Below are positions 20,311-27,173 of a stretch of 64,000 bases of DNA, one piece after another. Positions within the stretch are counted from its first letter, which is position 1, and each line of letters opens with the position of its first letter. Position numbers and translations under genes: made by a program. The notes beneath the pieces were generated by a model that was given only the letters and a program-made list of their open reading frames with translations, ran no database searches and had not been told where the DNA came from. This stretch comes from Paracoccus caeni (GTDB lineage: Bacteria > Pseudomonadota > Alphaproteobacteria > Rhodobacterales > Rhodobacteraceae). Where the stretch lies: contig NZ_JAEPRQ010000002.1 of NCBI RefSeq assembly GCF_016629665.1, positions 124,001 to 188,000 of the forward strand, in the 5' to 3' direction.

Positions 20311-21957
20311 TCAATCCGGCAGCGCAATCGGCCCGAATTCGGGATAAAGATCACCCGGACCCGGATTGGAAACGCTGGTCTTGCCGCCGAGATGGGTCAT
20401 GATCCCCCAGACCGCGTTCAACCCGGTCTGCACCGCGCCCTCGACCCATGCCGGGGTCCAGCTTACCCCGTCGCCCGCAAGGAACAGCCCGCGCTGATGG
20501 CCGGGCATCCGGGCCTGCATGAAATGCCCGTAAATGCGGTGGTTGTAACGGTAGTGGCCCGGTAAAGCGCCCTTGAACGCACCAAGGAAATTCTCGTCGG
20601 CCTCCCAACTGACGGCGATTGGTGCGCCGCGGATGTGGCTGGCGATATCGACGCCCGGATAGACCTTCTTCAACGCTTTCAGCGCCAGTTCGACCCGCTT
20701 TTCGGGTGACAAAGGCAGCACCTTCAGCGAATCCGTCATCCAGCTATAGGAAAGACAGATCACCCCCGGCTGGTCGTCGCCATTGTCGAAGAAATAGGTG
20801 CCGCGCGTCAGCCGGTCAGTCAGGGTCATCGACATGCCGGGACGACCGCTGACAGGATCCTCGTCCTTCCAGAACGGGCGGTCCACCATCACGAAGGTCT
20901 TTGAGGCCTGCATATAGCGCGTCCGGTCCAGCGCCATCCACAGCTTCTGCTCGAACAGATCCTCGTCCACATCCATGGCGGTGGTCAGCAGGTGGCTTTG
21001 GCAGGTGGCCAGCACGGCGGCATATTCGTCCTGATTGCCCCATTGATCGGTCACGACAAGCGGCCCCTCGCCGTTGCGCGAAATGCCCGTCGCGCGGGAC
21101 CGCGTGGCCCCGCCGTTCAGACTGGCAAGGCTGGTGCCCTCGGGCCAATGCACGCAGGGCGGCGCGGCCTGCCACAGCCGCCACAGCACATTCGTCACCC
21201 CACCGATCACATATTTCTGGTCGTCGTCGAAACCCAGAAGGTTGACCCGCAGGATCTCCAGCATCGAATTGGGGAAATCGCTGTCCCATCCGCCGGTGCC
21301 GAAACCGACCTGTCCGAAGACCTCACGGTGGCGGAAGCTCAGCGCCTGAAACGCCTTGGAATGGGTGACGAAATCGTAAAAGGTCCGCTCGTCCCATTCC
21401 GAGACCAGCGGGTTCCACAGCGCCTTCACCGCCTCTGCATCCCGCGCGATGATGGCCTGTTGCAGATCGGCGAAACCGGCATGTTGGGACAAAGCGGAAT
21501 TGTAAGCCTCGGCAATCTCACGATAAAAACCAGGAAGCTCATCCAGGTTGCGGGCGAACAGGGTCTCGCCCTCAAGGTCGATCACGGTCGATCCGGCAGC
21601 ACCTGTCAGCGGGTTCGGAAACGGCGCGGTCTGGCAGCCGACCAGATCGAGATAATGATAGAACCCCCGCGACGAGGTTGGAAAACGCATGCCGCCAAGC
21701 TCTGCAATCACGCCATCGCTGCCCTCGAAGGTGGCCGAGCGCAGACGCCCGCCGAACTTGTCGGATTCGTAAACCACCGGGCGCAGGCCAAGCTTCATCA
21801 ACTCATAGGCCGCGACGATACCGGACGCCCCTGCCCCGATGATCGCCACCTTTTCGCCGCGCATATCGGCGGGAATCGCGCCCAGCCCGTCCGGGTGGGT
21901 GATCCAGTCGTCATAGGCGAAGGTGAAATCCGGTCCAAAGGCGGTCAGGCGCTGCAT
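20311..21957 (-). CDS. Flavin monoamine/L-amino-acid oxidase family protein
   Basis: A 548-residue FAD enzyme with the dinucleotide motif GAGASG at 41-46 and the amine-oxidase signatures 'GGRLRSATF' and 'AELGGMRFPTS'. The C-terminal flavin segment is 'GLFLAGDGVSWTPAWVEGAVQTGLNAV'-like (about 490-515). Size and motifs fit the tryptophan 2-monooxygenase / L-amino-acid oxidase branch rather than small monoamine oxidases. No signal peptide is visible. Neighbours give no pathway clue. The product would be an imino or amide compound with H2O2 or CO2; the substrate cannot be read. Confidence 0.85.
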   Translation of the reverse strand: MQRLTAFGPDFTFAYDDWITHPDGLGAIPADMRGEKVAIIGAGASGIVAAYELMKLGLRPVVYESDKFGGRLRSATFEGSDGVIAELGGMRFPTSSRGFYHYLDLVGCQTAPFPNPLTGAAGSTVIDLEGETLFARNLDELPGFYREIAEAYNSALSQHAGFADLQQAIIARDAEAVKALWNPLVSEWDERTFYDFVTHSKAFQALSFRHREVFGQVGFGTGGWDSDFPNSMLEILRVNLLGFDDDQKYVIGGVTNVLWRLWQAAPPCVHWPEGTSLASLNGGATRSRATGISRNGEGPLVVTDQWGNQDEYAAVLATCQSHLLTTAMDVDEDLFEQKLWMALDRTRYMQASKTFVMVDRPFWKDEDPVSGRPGMSMTLTDRLTRGTYFFDNGDDQPGVICLSYSWMTDSLKVLPLSPEKRVELALKALKKVYPGVDIASHIRGAPIAVSWEADENFLGAFKGALPGHYRYNHRIYGHFMQARMPGHQRGLFLAGDGVSWTPAWVEGAVQTGLNAVWGIMTHLGGKTSVSNPGPGDLYPEFGPIALPD

Positions 21958-22024
21958 CTGTCATCTCCTCGGCTGTTCCCGCACAGTGTCAAGCCGCGCC
22001 GGATTTGCCAAGGGTCCGCCCGGG

Positions 22025-22458
22025 TCATCCGGGTCGCTCAGTGTCGGGCCGGGACAGATCGTGAAAGACGACACAATCGATGCCCGGACCTGAACAGCAC
22101 GCCTCTTCGCAGCGCTCGACAAAGCGGTCCAGATCACGCTCTAACGCCTGTAACTCGGCCAGTTTCGTACGGATCTGGGACAGATGGGCCTTTGCCACCT
22201 CGCGCACCTCGGAACAATCGCGGTCAACGCTGATCGACAGGCTTGCCAGCAGCTTTACCTGTTCAATTGGAAAGCCGAAATCGCGGCAGCGGCGGATGAA
22301 GATCAGCCGTTCGATATCCGCCGCGTCGTAGAACCGCTGGCGCTGCGCCGGGGCGCGCGCAACAAGCCGATCTGTTCATAATATCGGATCGTCGGAGCCG
22401 AGACCCCGGCAGCCTTCGCCAGCGCCCCGATGCTGATCACGCCAGAGTGAACGCTCAT
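22025..22458 (-). pseudogene. MerR-family metal-responsive regulator, frameshifted
   Basis: The N-terminal half ('VISIGALAKAAGVSAPTIRYYEQIGLLRAP') begins at an ATG at 22458 and runs in one frame only to a TGA about residue 52. The rest of a MerR protein ('QRFYDAADIERLIFIRRCRD', dimerisation helix, and cysteines in 'CCSGPGIDC') is in another frame and ends at 22025. The break lies near 22335; the pattern AGCGCCAGCGG fits loss of one 7-base CCAGCGG unit from a tandem pair. It is either a broken gene or a sequencing indel. It faces a MerR-type promoter and two Cys-rich small genes. Confidence 0.8.
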
Positions 22459-22473
22459 CGCGATAATCCCGCC

Positions 22474-22504
22474 TTGCCCTTAAAGTTACTTGAAGGAGTA
22501 GCGT
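22474..22504 (+). promoter_or_regulatory. MerR-type promoter with 19-bp spacer
   Basis: -35 TTGCCC (22474-22479) and -10 TAGCGT (22499-22504) are separated by 19 bp, the over-long spacing diagnostic of MerR-activated promoters. The spacer carries the dyad CCTTAAAGT-T-ACTTGAAGG (22478-22496). It drives the rightward two-gene cassette and overlaps the upstream region of the MerR gene. Confidence 0.75.
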
Positions 22505-22535
22505 CATCCGGAACGTGCCGCAATGGAGAGTTGAA

Positions 22536-22922
22536 ATGCCACTGACGCCCCCACCACTTGCCGAAACCTGCTGCACGCCCGGCACCACGCCTGTAGCGCC
22601 GGAAGCACCATCGCTTGAAATCGTCTGCACGCTGGGCGGAGCCGATTTTCGCAACCGTCTTTCGGGGATACGCGACCTTGCCGGGCGGGGTCTGCTGGAT
22701 CACGAACGCAAGCCGTTGCGACTGCATCTGACCTATGACCGCGCCCTTCAGGCAGAGCTTCAGGCCATCGTCGACGACGAATCCGATTGTTGTCGCTTCC
22801 TTGACTTCGCGCTGACGGATGATGGCGTCGTCATCCACCTGACCATCACCGCACCCGAGGCGGCAGCGGTGGCCGCAGAGGAAATCTTTGACCATTTCGC
22901 CCCCGGATCGAGGCGGTCATGA
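22536..22922 (+). CDS. Cysteine-containing small protein of a MerR-linked family
   Basis: A 128-residue soluble protein with an N-terminal Cys-Cys ('ETCCTPG', about residues 9-13) and a central 'ESDCCRFLDFAL' motif near residue 85, followed by an 'ITAPEAAA' segment. I recall proteins with this E-CC-FL-x-F plus TAPE pattern as stand-alone or MerR-fused domains in metal or metalloid gene clusters, but no function is established. The ATG at 22536 has GGAG eight bases upstream. It is the first gene after a MerR-type promoter and overlaps the next gene by ATGA. Confidence 0.7.
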   Translation: MPLTPPPLAETCCTPGTTPVAPEAPSLEIVCTLGGADFRNRLSGIRDLAGRGLLDHERKPLRLHLTYDRALQAELQAIVDDESDCCRFLDFALTDDGVVIHLTITAPEAAAVAAEEIFDHFAPGSRRS

Positions 22923-23167
22923 AGACGAAATCGACATTCAAAGGCTTGCTCGCAGCAGGCGGGTTGGCCGCCTTGGCCTGTGCCGCCTGCTGCGCTCCGC
23001 TGATCGTCGCCTCGGTCACGGCCCTTCTGGCGGGTGGAGCGGGAATCGCGCTCTTTGGCACGGTCGGGCTGGTCGTGGTAGCGATGGCGGCACCGCTTCT
23101 TTACCTCTACCTGCGCCGCAGGCAGGCGCGGCGTTGCGGCTGTGGTGGCGATTGCCGGACACGCTGA
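22919..23167 (+). CDS. Small two-helix Cys-rich membrane protein (MerF/MerT-like)
   Basis: An 82-residue protein with two hydrophobic segments (~9-35 and ~38-62). The first carries Cys21, Cys24 and Cys25 ('ACAACCAP'), and the basic tail carries 'RCGCGGDC'. The layout resembles MerF/MerT-type mercury transporters, with a vicinal Cys pair in helix 1 and cytoplasmic cysteines after the last helix, but I cannot assign the metal. It is translationally coupled to the preceding Cys-protein and controlled by a MerR-type promoter. Confidence 0.65.
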   Translation: MKTKSTFKGLLAAGGLAALACAACCAPLIVASVTALLAGGAGIALFGTVGLVVVAMAAPLLYLYLRRRQARRCGCGGDCRTR

Positions 23168-23248
23168 GCATGGGACAACTTGCCCCCGCCCTGACCTGTC
23201 GCTAGCGTCCGCGCGATCCCGAATCCGACGCTTCTCAAGGAGAGAGAC

Positions 23249-23596
23249 ATGAGCGACATCAAACGCATCGAGACCGGCCCCCGGATGAGCCAGGCGGTCA
23301 TCGCGAACGGCACCGTCTGGCTGGCCGGTCAGGTGGGCGAGCCGGGCACATCCGCCGCCGATCAGACCCGCCAGATCCTTGCCAATATCGACCGCCTTCT
23401 GGCCGAGGCCGGGACCGACAAGACGCGCATCGTCTCGGCCCAGGTCTGGCTGGCGAGCATGAGCGATTTCCCGGCGATGAACGAAGTCTGGGACGCATGG
23501 GCACCGCAGGGCCATACCCCGGCCCGCGCCACCGGCGAAAGCGCGCTGGCGACGCCGGATTATCTGGTCGAGATCATCGTGACCGCCGTTCTTTGA
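23249..23596 (+). CDS. RidA family protein (YjgF/YER057c/UK114)
   Basis: A 115-residue trimeric RidA-fold protein. Members hydrolyse reactive enamine/imine intermediates or have drifted to other amide chemistries. The sequence has the family core 'LAGQVGEPG', 'ILANIDRLLAEAG' and 'ARATGESALATPDYLVEI'. The key Arg of canonical RidA ('R-x-x-V' near the C-terminus) appears as 'ARATGES', so it may belong to a non-RidA subgroup. It is a single gene with an AAGGAGAGA ribosome site and its own terminator. Confidence 0.88.
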   Translation: MSDIKRIETGPRMSQAVIANGTVWLAGQVGEPGTSAADQTRQILANIDRLLAEAGTDKTRIVSAQVWLASMSDFPAMNEVWDAWAPQGHTPARATGESALATPDYLVEIIVTAVL

Positions 23597-23603
23597 CCCG
23601 CTG

Positions 23604-23629
23604 AAAGCCCGCTGCAAGGCGGGCTTTTT
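23604..23629 (+). terminator. Intrinsic terminator after the RidA gene
   Basis: Perfect 9-bp stem AAAGCCCGC / GCGGGCTTT with a 6-base loop and a T-run, eight bases after the stop. Confidence 0.9.
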
Positions 23630-23648
23630 CGCTTGAAGCGATCCTGCG

Positions 23649-24791
23649 CTAACGGGCTGTAATCGCTGAAAGAACAGACCGTGCGGCACGCAGACCCGGC
23701 GCTTCGCCGCCTTTGCCCAGTCGCTGCATGGTCAGGTCCATTGCCTCAAGCTGGGCTTGCGGGTGATCCAGCACCTGCTTCAGCGCCTTGGCCAGCGGTT
23801 CGGGCTGGCAATCGCGGCCCAGAAACTCTGGCACGGCGCGGGTTTCGCTGACCAGATTGACCAGCGTTACCGTGTCGGTCTTGACCATCATCCCGATGAT
23901 CCAGCGGCTAAGCGGGGCCATGTCGTAGCCGATCACCATCGGCACCCGGTTTGCCGCCAGTTCCAGACTGACCGTGCCCGATGCCGCAAGCGCCAGATCG
24001 GCGGCGGAGAAGGCGGCGCGTTTGTCGTCCTTGCCGTCGATGATCAGCGGAGGGGTGGGCCAGTCGGCCGTCATGCCGCGCAGGTCGTCCGCCAGCCACG
24101 GAACCGTCGGCAGCACAACCCGCATCTGCGGAACGTCCTGTTGCAGCAGGGCCAGAGCCTTGCCAAAGCGGTCTGCAAGACGTGTGATCTCGGACCGGCG
24201 CGAGCCCGGCAGGCACAGGATCAGCGGCGCGTCGGCGGGGATCGCATGGGTGGCGCGGAAGGCGGCGGCGTCTTCCGGTGAGGCTGTCGGCGCCGTCGCG
24301 ATCGGGTGGCCGACGAAGTCGCAACTCATGCCTGCGGCTTGCATCAGCGGCGGCTCAAATGGCAGGATTGCCAGAACGTGATCAATGACTTGAGCCATCT
24401 TCTTCGCGCGGCCCGGACGCCATGCCCAGACCGAGGGGGCGACATAATGGATGGTGCGCAGGTCGGGGCGAGAGGCGCGGACAAGACGGGCGACGCGCAG
24501 GCAAAAATCGGGGCTGTCGATGGTGATCAGCGCGTCGGGGGCGGCAGAGATCACCGCCTCGGCAGTCTGGGCGATCCGGCGTTTCAGGTGGAAATATTTG
24601 GGCAAGACTTCCCAGATGCCCATGAGGCTGAGTTCCTCCATCGGGAACAGGCTCTGCAACCCTTCGGCCTGCATGGCGGGGCCGCCGATGCCTTCGAAGC
24701 TGGTATCGGGAACCAGTTCCTTCAGGCCCGCCATCAGCGCCGCGCCCAAGAGATCGCCAGAGGGTTCGCCCGCGATGAGGAAGAATTTCAT
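23649..24791 (-). CDS. lpxB: Lipid-A-disaccharide synthase
   Basis: A 380-residue glycosyltransferase that joins UDP-diacylglucosamine and lipid X to form the lipid A disaccharide at the inner membrane. The N-terminus 'MKFFLIAGEPSGDLLGAALM' and blocks 'FEGIGGPAMQAEG', 'HYVAPSVWAWRPGRA' and 'LLPGSRRSEI'-type are intact. The ATG at 24791 is set by the family; the open frame extends 80 codons upstream through a repeat-bearing spacer. It is last in fabZ-lpxA-lpxI-lpxB, separated from lpxI by 266 bases. Confidence 0.97.
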   Translation of the reverse strand: MKFFLIAGEPSGDLLGAALMAGLKELVPDTSFEGIGGPAMQAEGLQSLFPMEELSLMGIWEVLPKYFHLKRRIAQTAEAVISAAPDALITIDSPDFCLRVARLVRASRPDLRTIHYVAPSVWAWRPGRAKKMAQVIDHVLAILPFEPPLMQAAGMSCDFVGHPIATAPTASPEDAAAFRATHAIPADAPLILCLPGSRRSEITRLADRFGKALALLQQDVPQMRVVLPTVPWLADDLRGMTADWPTPPLIIDGKDDKRAAFSAADLALAASGTVSLELAANRVPMVIGYDMAPLSRWIIGMMVKTDTVTLVNLVSETRAVPEFLGRDCQPEPLAKALKQVLDHPQAQLEAMDLTMQRLGKGGEAPGLRAARSVLSAITAR

Positions 24792-24866
24792 GGTCCGGTT
24801 CCCGTGCTGGTCTGATCGAGACAAAGCAAAAATGGGGCGGAAAGGCCAGAGTGCGGCGCAACGGGG

Positions 24867-24944
24867 CGGGCGTTGCAATCGGTATTTTTGCAACGAAGAA
24901 ATCGCGGGGTGGTTTTGGGTAGCAAATGCTGGGGATCTGGCTGC
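24867..24944 (-). repeat. Dispersed intergenic repeat R2, copy A
   Basis: Read on the minus strand this ~78-bp segment matches 43297-43373 over its length: GCAGCC(A)ATC-CCAGCAT at one end, TTCTTCGTTG and AAATACCGAT in the middle, CAACGCCCG at the other end. It lies in the lpxI-lpxB spacer and carries no open frame shared by the two copies. Confidence 0.6.
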
Positions 24945-24998
24945 ACAGGGGATGCACCGCGCGCGCACAGAGGATGCACAGGGCGTACACAGCTTGCG

Positions 24999-25023
24999 AA
25001 CGGTGGGTGTTGCGCCCACCGTT
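24999..25023. other. Hairpin in the lpxI-lpxB spacer
   Basis: Perfect 9-bp stem AACGGTGGG / CCCACCGTT with a 7-base loop, 34 bases after the lpxI stop. There is no U-tract in the lpx direction, so it may stabilise or partly attenuate the message. Just to its left are two near copies of GCACAGNGGATGCAC (24942-24980). Confidence 0.5.
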
Positions 25024-25057
25024 TTGGTCATTATGCGGTTGGGTCAGTGAGGCGGCG

Positions 25058-25858
25058 TTAGCTGCGCGCCCAGAGAAAGATGCCGGCCTCGTCGGCGCGG
25101 CGGATGGCCTCGTCCTGATCGAGAAGGATCACGCCGCCTGCCTGCCATGCGATGCCCGCAAGGCCAGCCTCGGCGGTTTGCGTCACCGTATCGGGGCCGA
25201 TCACCGGCAAATCGATGCGGCGGTCCTGACCGGGTTTTGGGGCTTTGTAGAACACCCCCTTCGCGCCGTTCAGATTGGGGCGAAGACCGGCATGGCGGCC
25301 CGCGAAATCCAGCATCGCCTGCGTTCCCGGCAGGGTTTCCAGCGCAAGGCACAGGCCCTGCGCCACCACCACGCCCTGCCCCAGATCCAGCCCGCCCGTC
25401 GCCTCCAGCAGCGCCGCGCCGCGCGCAGCATCGCGTTTGTCGTGGTCCGAGGGCTGGCCGGTCAAGATGCCTTCGCCGGGGACTAGGGGTGCCGCGATCT
25501 CTTCGACACTGACGATGGTGAGGCCATGTTCCTCGAACACGTCCAGCACGATCCGCAGCGCCGCGTCATCGCCCGATTGCATCGCCATCAGGATGCGCGG
25601 GACAAGCTGGGCGGTGCGGGGGTCGAAGGCTTCGGGGTCCAGACGCGGGCGGCGGATCGCGCCCGCAAAAACCACGCGGTCGACGCCGTGATCCACCAGA
25701 TCGTCCAGAAACGGCACCAGACGCTCCAGCCGGAAGGGCTGCACATCGATGCCTTCGGGGGCATAGCCGTCTAGCGCATAAACCAGCGGCTGATCCAGCA
25801 GCGACACCACGGCAGGCGCAAGCCTGCCCTGCCCGGCGATAACGGCAATCCGGCTCAT
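25058..25858 (-). CDS. lpxI: UDP-2,3-diacylglucosamine pyrophosphatase LpxI
   Basis: A 266-residue enzyme that hydrolyses UDP-2,3-diacylglucosamine to lipid X, replacing LpxH in most alphaproteobacteria. The family N-terminus '[15 protein letters not shown]', 'RVVFAGAIRRP' and 'KAPKPGQDRRIDLPVIGPDTV' are intact, the last containing the catalytic Asp region (about residues 208-228). It overlaps lpxA by four bases, in the usual lpxA-lpxI-lpxB order. Confidence 0.96.
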   Translation of the reverse strand: MSRIAVIAGQGRLAPAVVSLLDQPLVYALDGYAPEGIDVQPFRLERLVPFLDDLVDHGVDRVVFAGAIRRPRLDPEAFDPRTAQLVPRILMAMQSGDDAALRIVLDVFEEHGLTIVSVEEIAAPLVPGEGILTGQPSDHDKRDAARGAALLEATGGLDLGQGVVVAQGLCLALETLPGTQAMLDFAGRHAGLRPNLNGAKGVFYKAPKPGQDRRIDLPVIGPDTVTQTAEAGLAGIAWQAGGVILLDQDEAIRRADEAGIFLWARS

Positions 25859-26640
25859 TGTTTCATCGTCAGGAAAGAGCGATCCGAGGGACCGAGGATA
25901 AAGTCCAGCACGTCACGTTCCATCGCTGAAACCTCTTCTTCCGCGCGCGTCCGGGCACCTTCGCGGAACGAGGTCTGCGACAGGTTCGACAGCAGGTCGC
26001 GCAGCGCGGCAATATCGGCGCGGGTGGCGCCGCGACGTTTCAGGCCGACAAGGTTCAGCCCGTCCAGATGGCCGCGCGGCCCCTGCACCAGCCCGTAGGG
26101 AATGACATCGGCGGTGACCATGCAAACCGCGCCGATCATTGCACCGCGCCCGATGCGGACCCATTGATGCACGCCCGACAGACCGCCGACGATCACGTCA
26201 TCCTCCAGCACGCAATGGCCCGCGACCGAGGCGTTGTTAACCAGAATGACCCGGTTGCCGATCTGGCAATCATGGGCGACATGCGCCCCCGCCATGAACA
26301 GGCCGTCATCGCCGACGCGGGTGACGCCGCCGCCACCCTCGGTCCCCGGATTCATCGTGACATATTCGCGGATGCGGTTGCGCGCGCCGATTTCCAGCCG
26401 CACATCCTCGCCCTTGAATTTCAGATCCTGCGGCACCTCGCCGATCGAGGCGAAGGGGAAGATCACCGTCCCCGGCCCCACGGATGTATCGCCGGTGATC
26501 GCCACATGCGATTTCAGCACCACCCCATCGGCCAGCCGGACCTGCGGGCCGACGACGCAGAACGGCCCGATCTCGACACCCGCGCCGATCTGCGCGCCGT
26601 CCTCGATCACCGCCGTCGGGTGGATGCGGGCATCACTCAT
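25855..26640 (-). CDS. lpxA: Acyl-ACP:UDP-GlcNAc O-acyltransferase
   Basis: A 261-residue trimeric left-handed beta-helix enzyme that commits UDP-GlcNAc to lipid A synthesis. Hexapeptide repeats run from ~residue 5 to 185 ('[21 protein letters not shown]'), and the catalytic His lies in '[14 protein letters not shown]' (about residue 125). The C-terminal helical domain completes the normal length. It overlaps fabZ by eight bases and lpxI by four. Confidence 0.97.
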   Translation of the reverse strand: MSDARIHPTAVIEDGAQIGAGVEIGPFCVVGPQVRLADGVVLKSHVAITGDTSVGPGTVIFPFASIGEVPQDLKFKGEDVRLEIGARNRIREYVTMNPGTEGGGGVTRVGDDGLFMAGAHVAHDCQIGNRVILVNNASVAGHCVLEDDVIVGGLSGVHQWVRIGRGAMIGAVCMVTADVIPYGLVQGPRGHLDGLNLVGLKRRGATRADIAALRDLLSNLSQTSFREGARTRAEEEVSAMERDVLDFILGPSDRSFLTMKQ

Positions 26641-27112
26641 CTTCTTTCAGCGCCATCATCGCGGTGAATTCAGCCGAGGCGCAAAGCTGGCCATCGACCA
26701 TCGCCTTGCCCTCGAATTTCCAGATCTTGCCGCCGCCGCGGATCGCCGTGCAATGCAGTTCCAGCACGTCGCCCGGCACGACCATCCGGCGGAACTTGCA
26801 TTTGTCGATGCCCATGAAATAGGTCAGCATCGGCTGATCGATGATGTTCATGCTGATGCCGACGACGATGGCCGAGGTCTGCGCCATCGCCTCGACGATC
26901 ATCACGCCGGGCATGACCGGCTGATCGGGGAAATGGCCTTCGAAATGCGGCTCGTTCGCGGTGACGTTCTTGATGCCGACGCCGCTTTTGAACGGCACGA
27001 TATCGCGGACCTTGTCGATCAGCAGGAACGGATAACGATGCGGGATGATCCGCTTGATCAGCGACAGGTCGGTCTCGGTATAAGGTGCGGGATTGCGCGT
27101 CTGGTCAGCCAT
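26633..27112 (-). CDS. fabZ: 3-hydroxyacyl-ACP dehydratase FabZ
   Basis: A 159-residue hotdog-fold enzyme that dehydrates 3-hydroxyacyl-ACP in fatty-acid elongation and sets the supply of hydroxyacyl chains shared with lipid A. The catalytic pair is His60 ('[12 protein letters not shown]') and Glu74 ('IVEAMAQT'). It begins the fabZ-lpxA-lpxI-lpxB unit. lpxD, bamA and an OmpH gene, often upstream, are absent; the DUF-GATase gene precedes it after 61 bases. Confidence 0.97.
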   Translation of the reverse strand: MADQTRNPAPYTETDLSLIKRIIPHRYPFLLIDKVRDIVPFKSGVGIKNVTANEPHFEGHFPDQPVMPGVMIVEAMAQTSAIVVGISMNIIDQPMLTYFMGIDKCKFRRMVVPGDVLELHCTAIRGGGKIWKFEGKAMVDGQLCASAEFTAMMALKEDE

Positions 27113-27173
27113 TTGCGGTCCTTCGGGAACGTTTTATCCGGGTTAGCAACGCCGCCCCCGCTTGGCAAGCAGA

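Noticed and set aside
24795..25031. 80-residue N-terminal extension of LpxB
   Set aside because: It reads through the R2 repeat and direct repeats, is Cys/Arg/Ala-rich and has no LpxB similarity.
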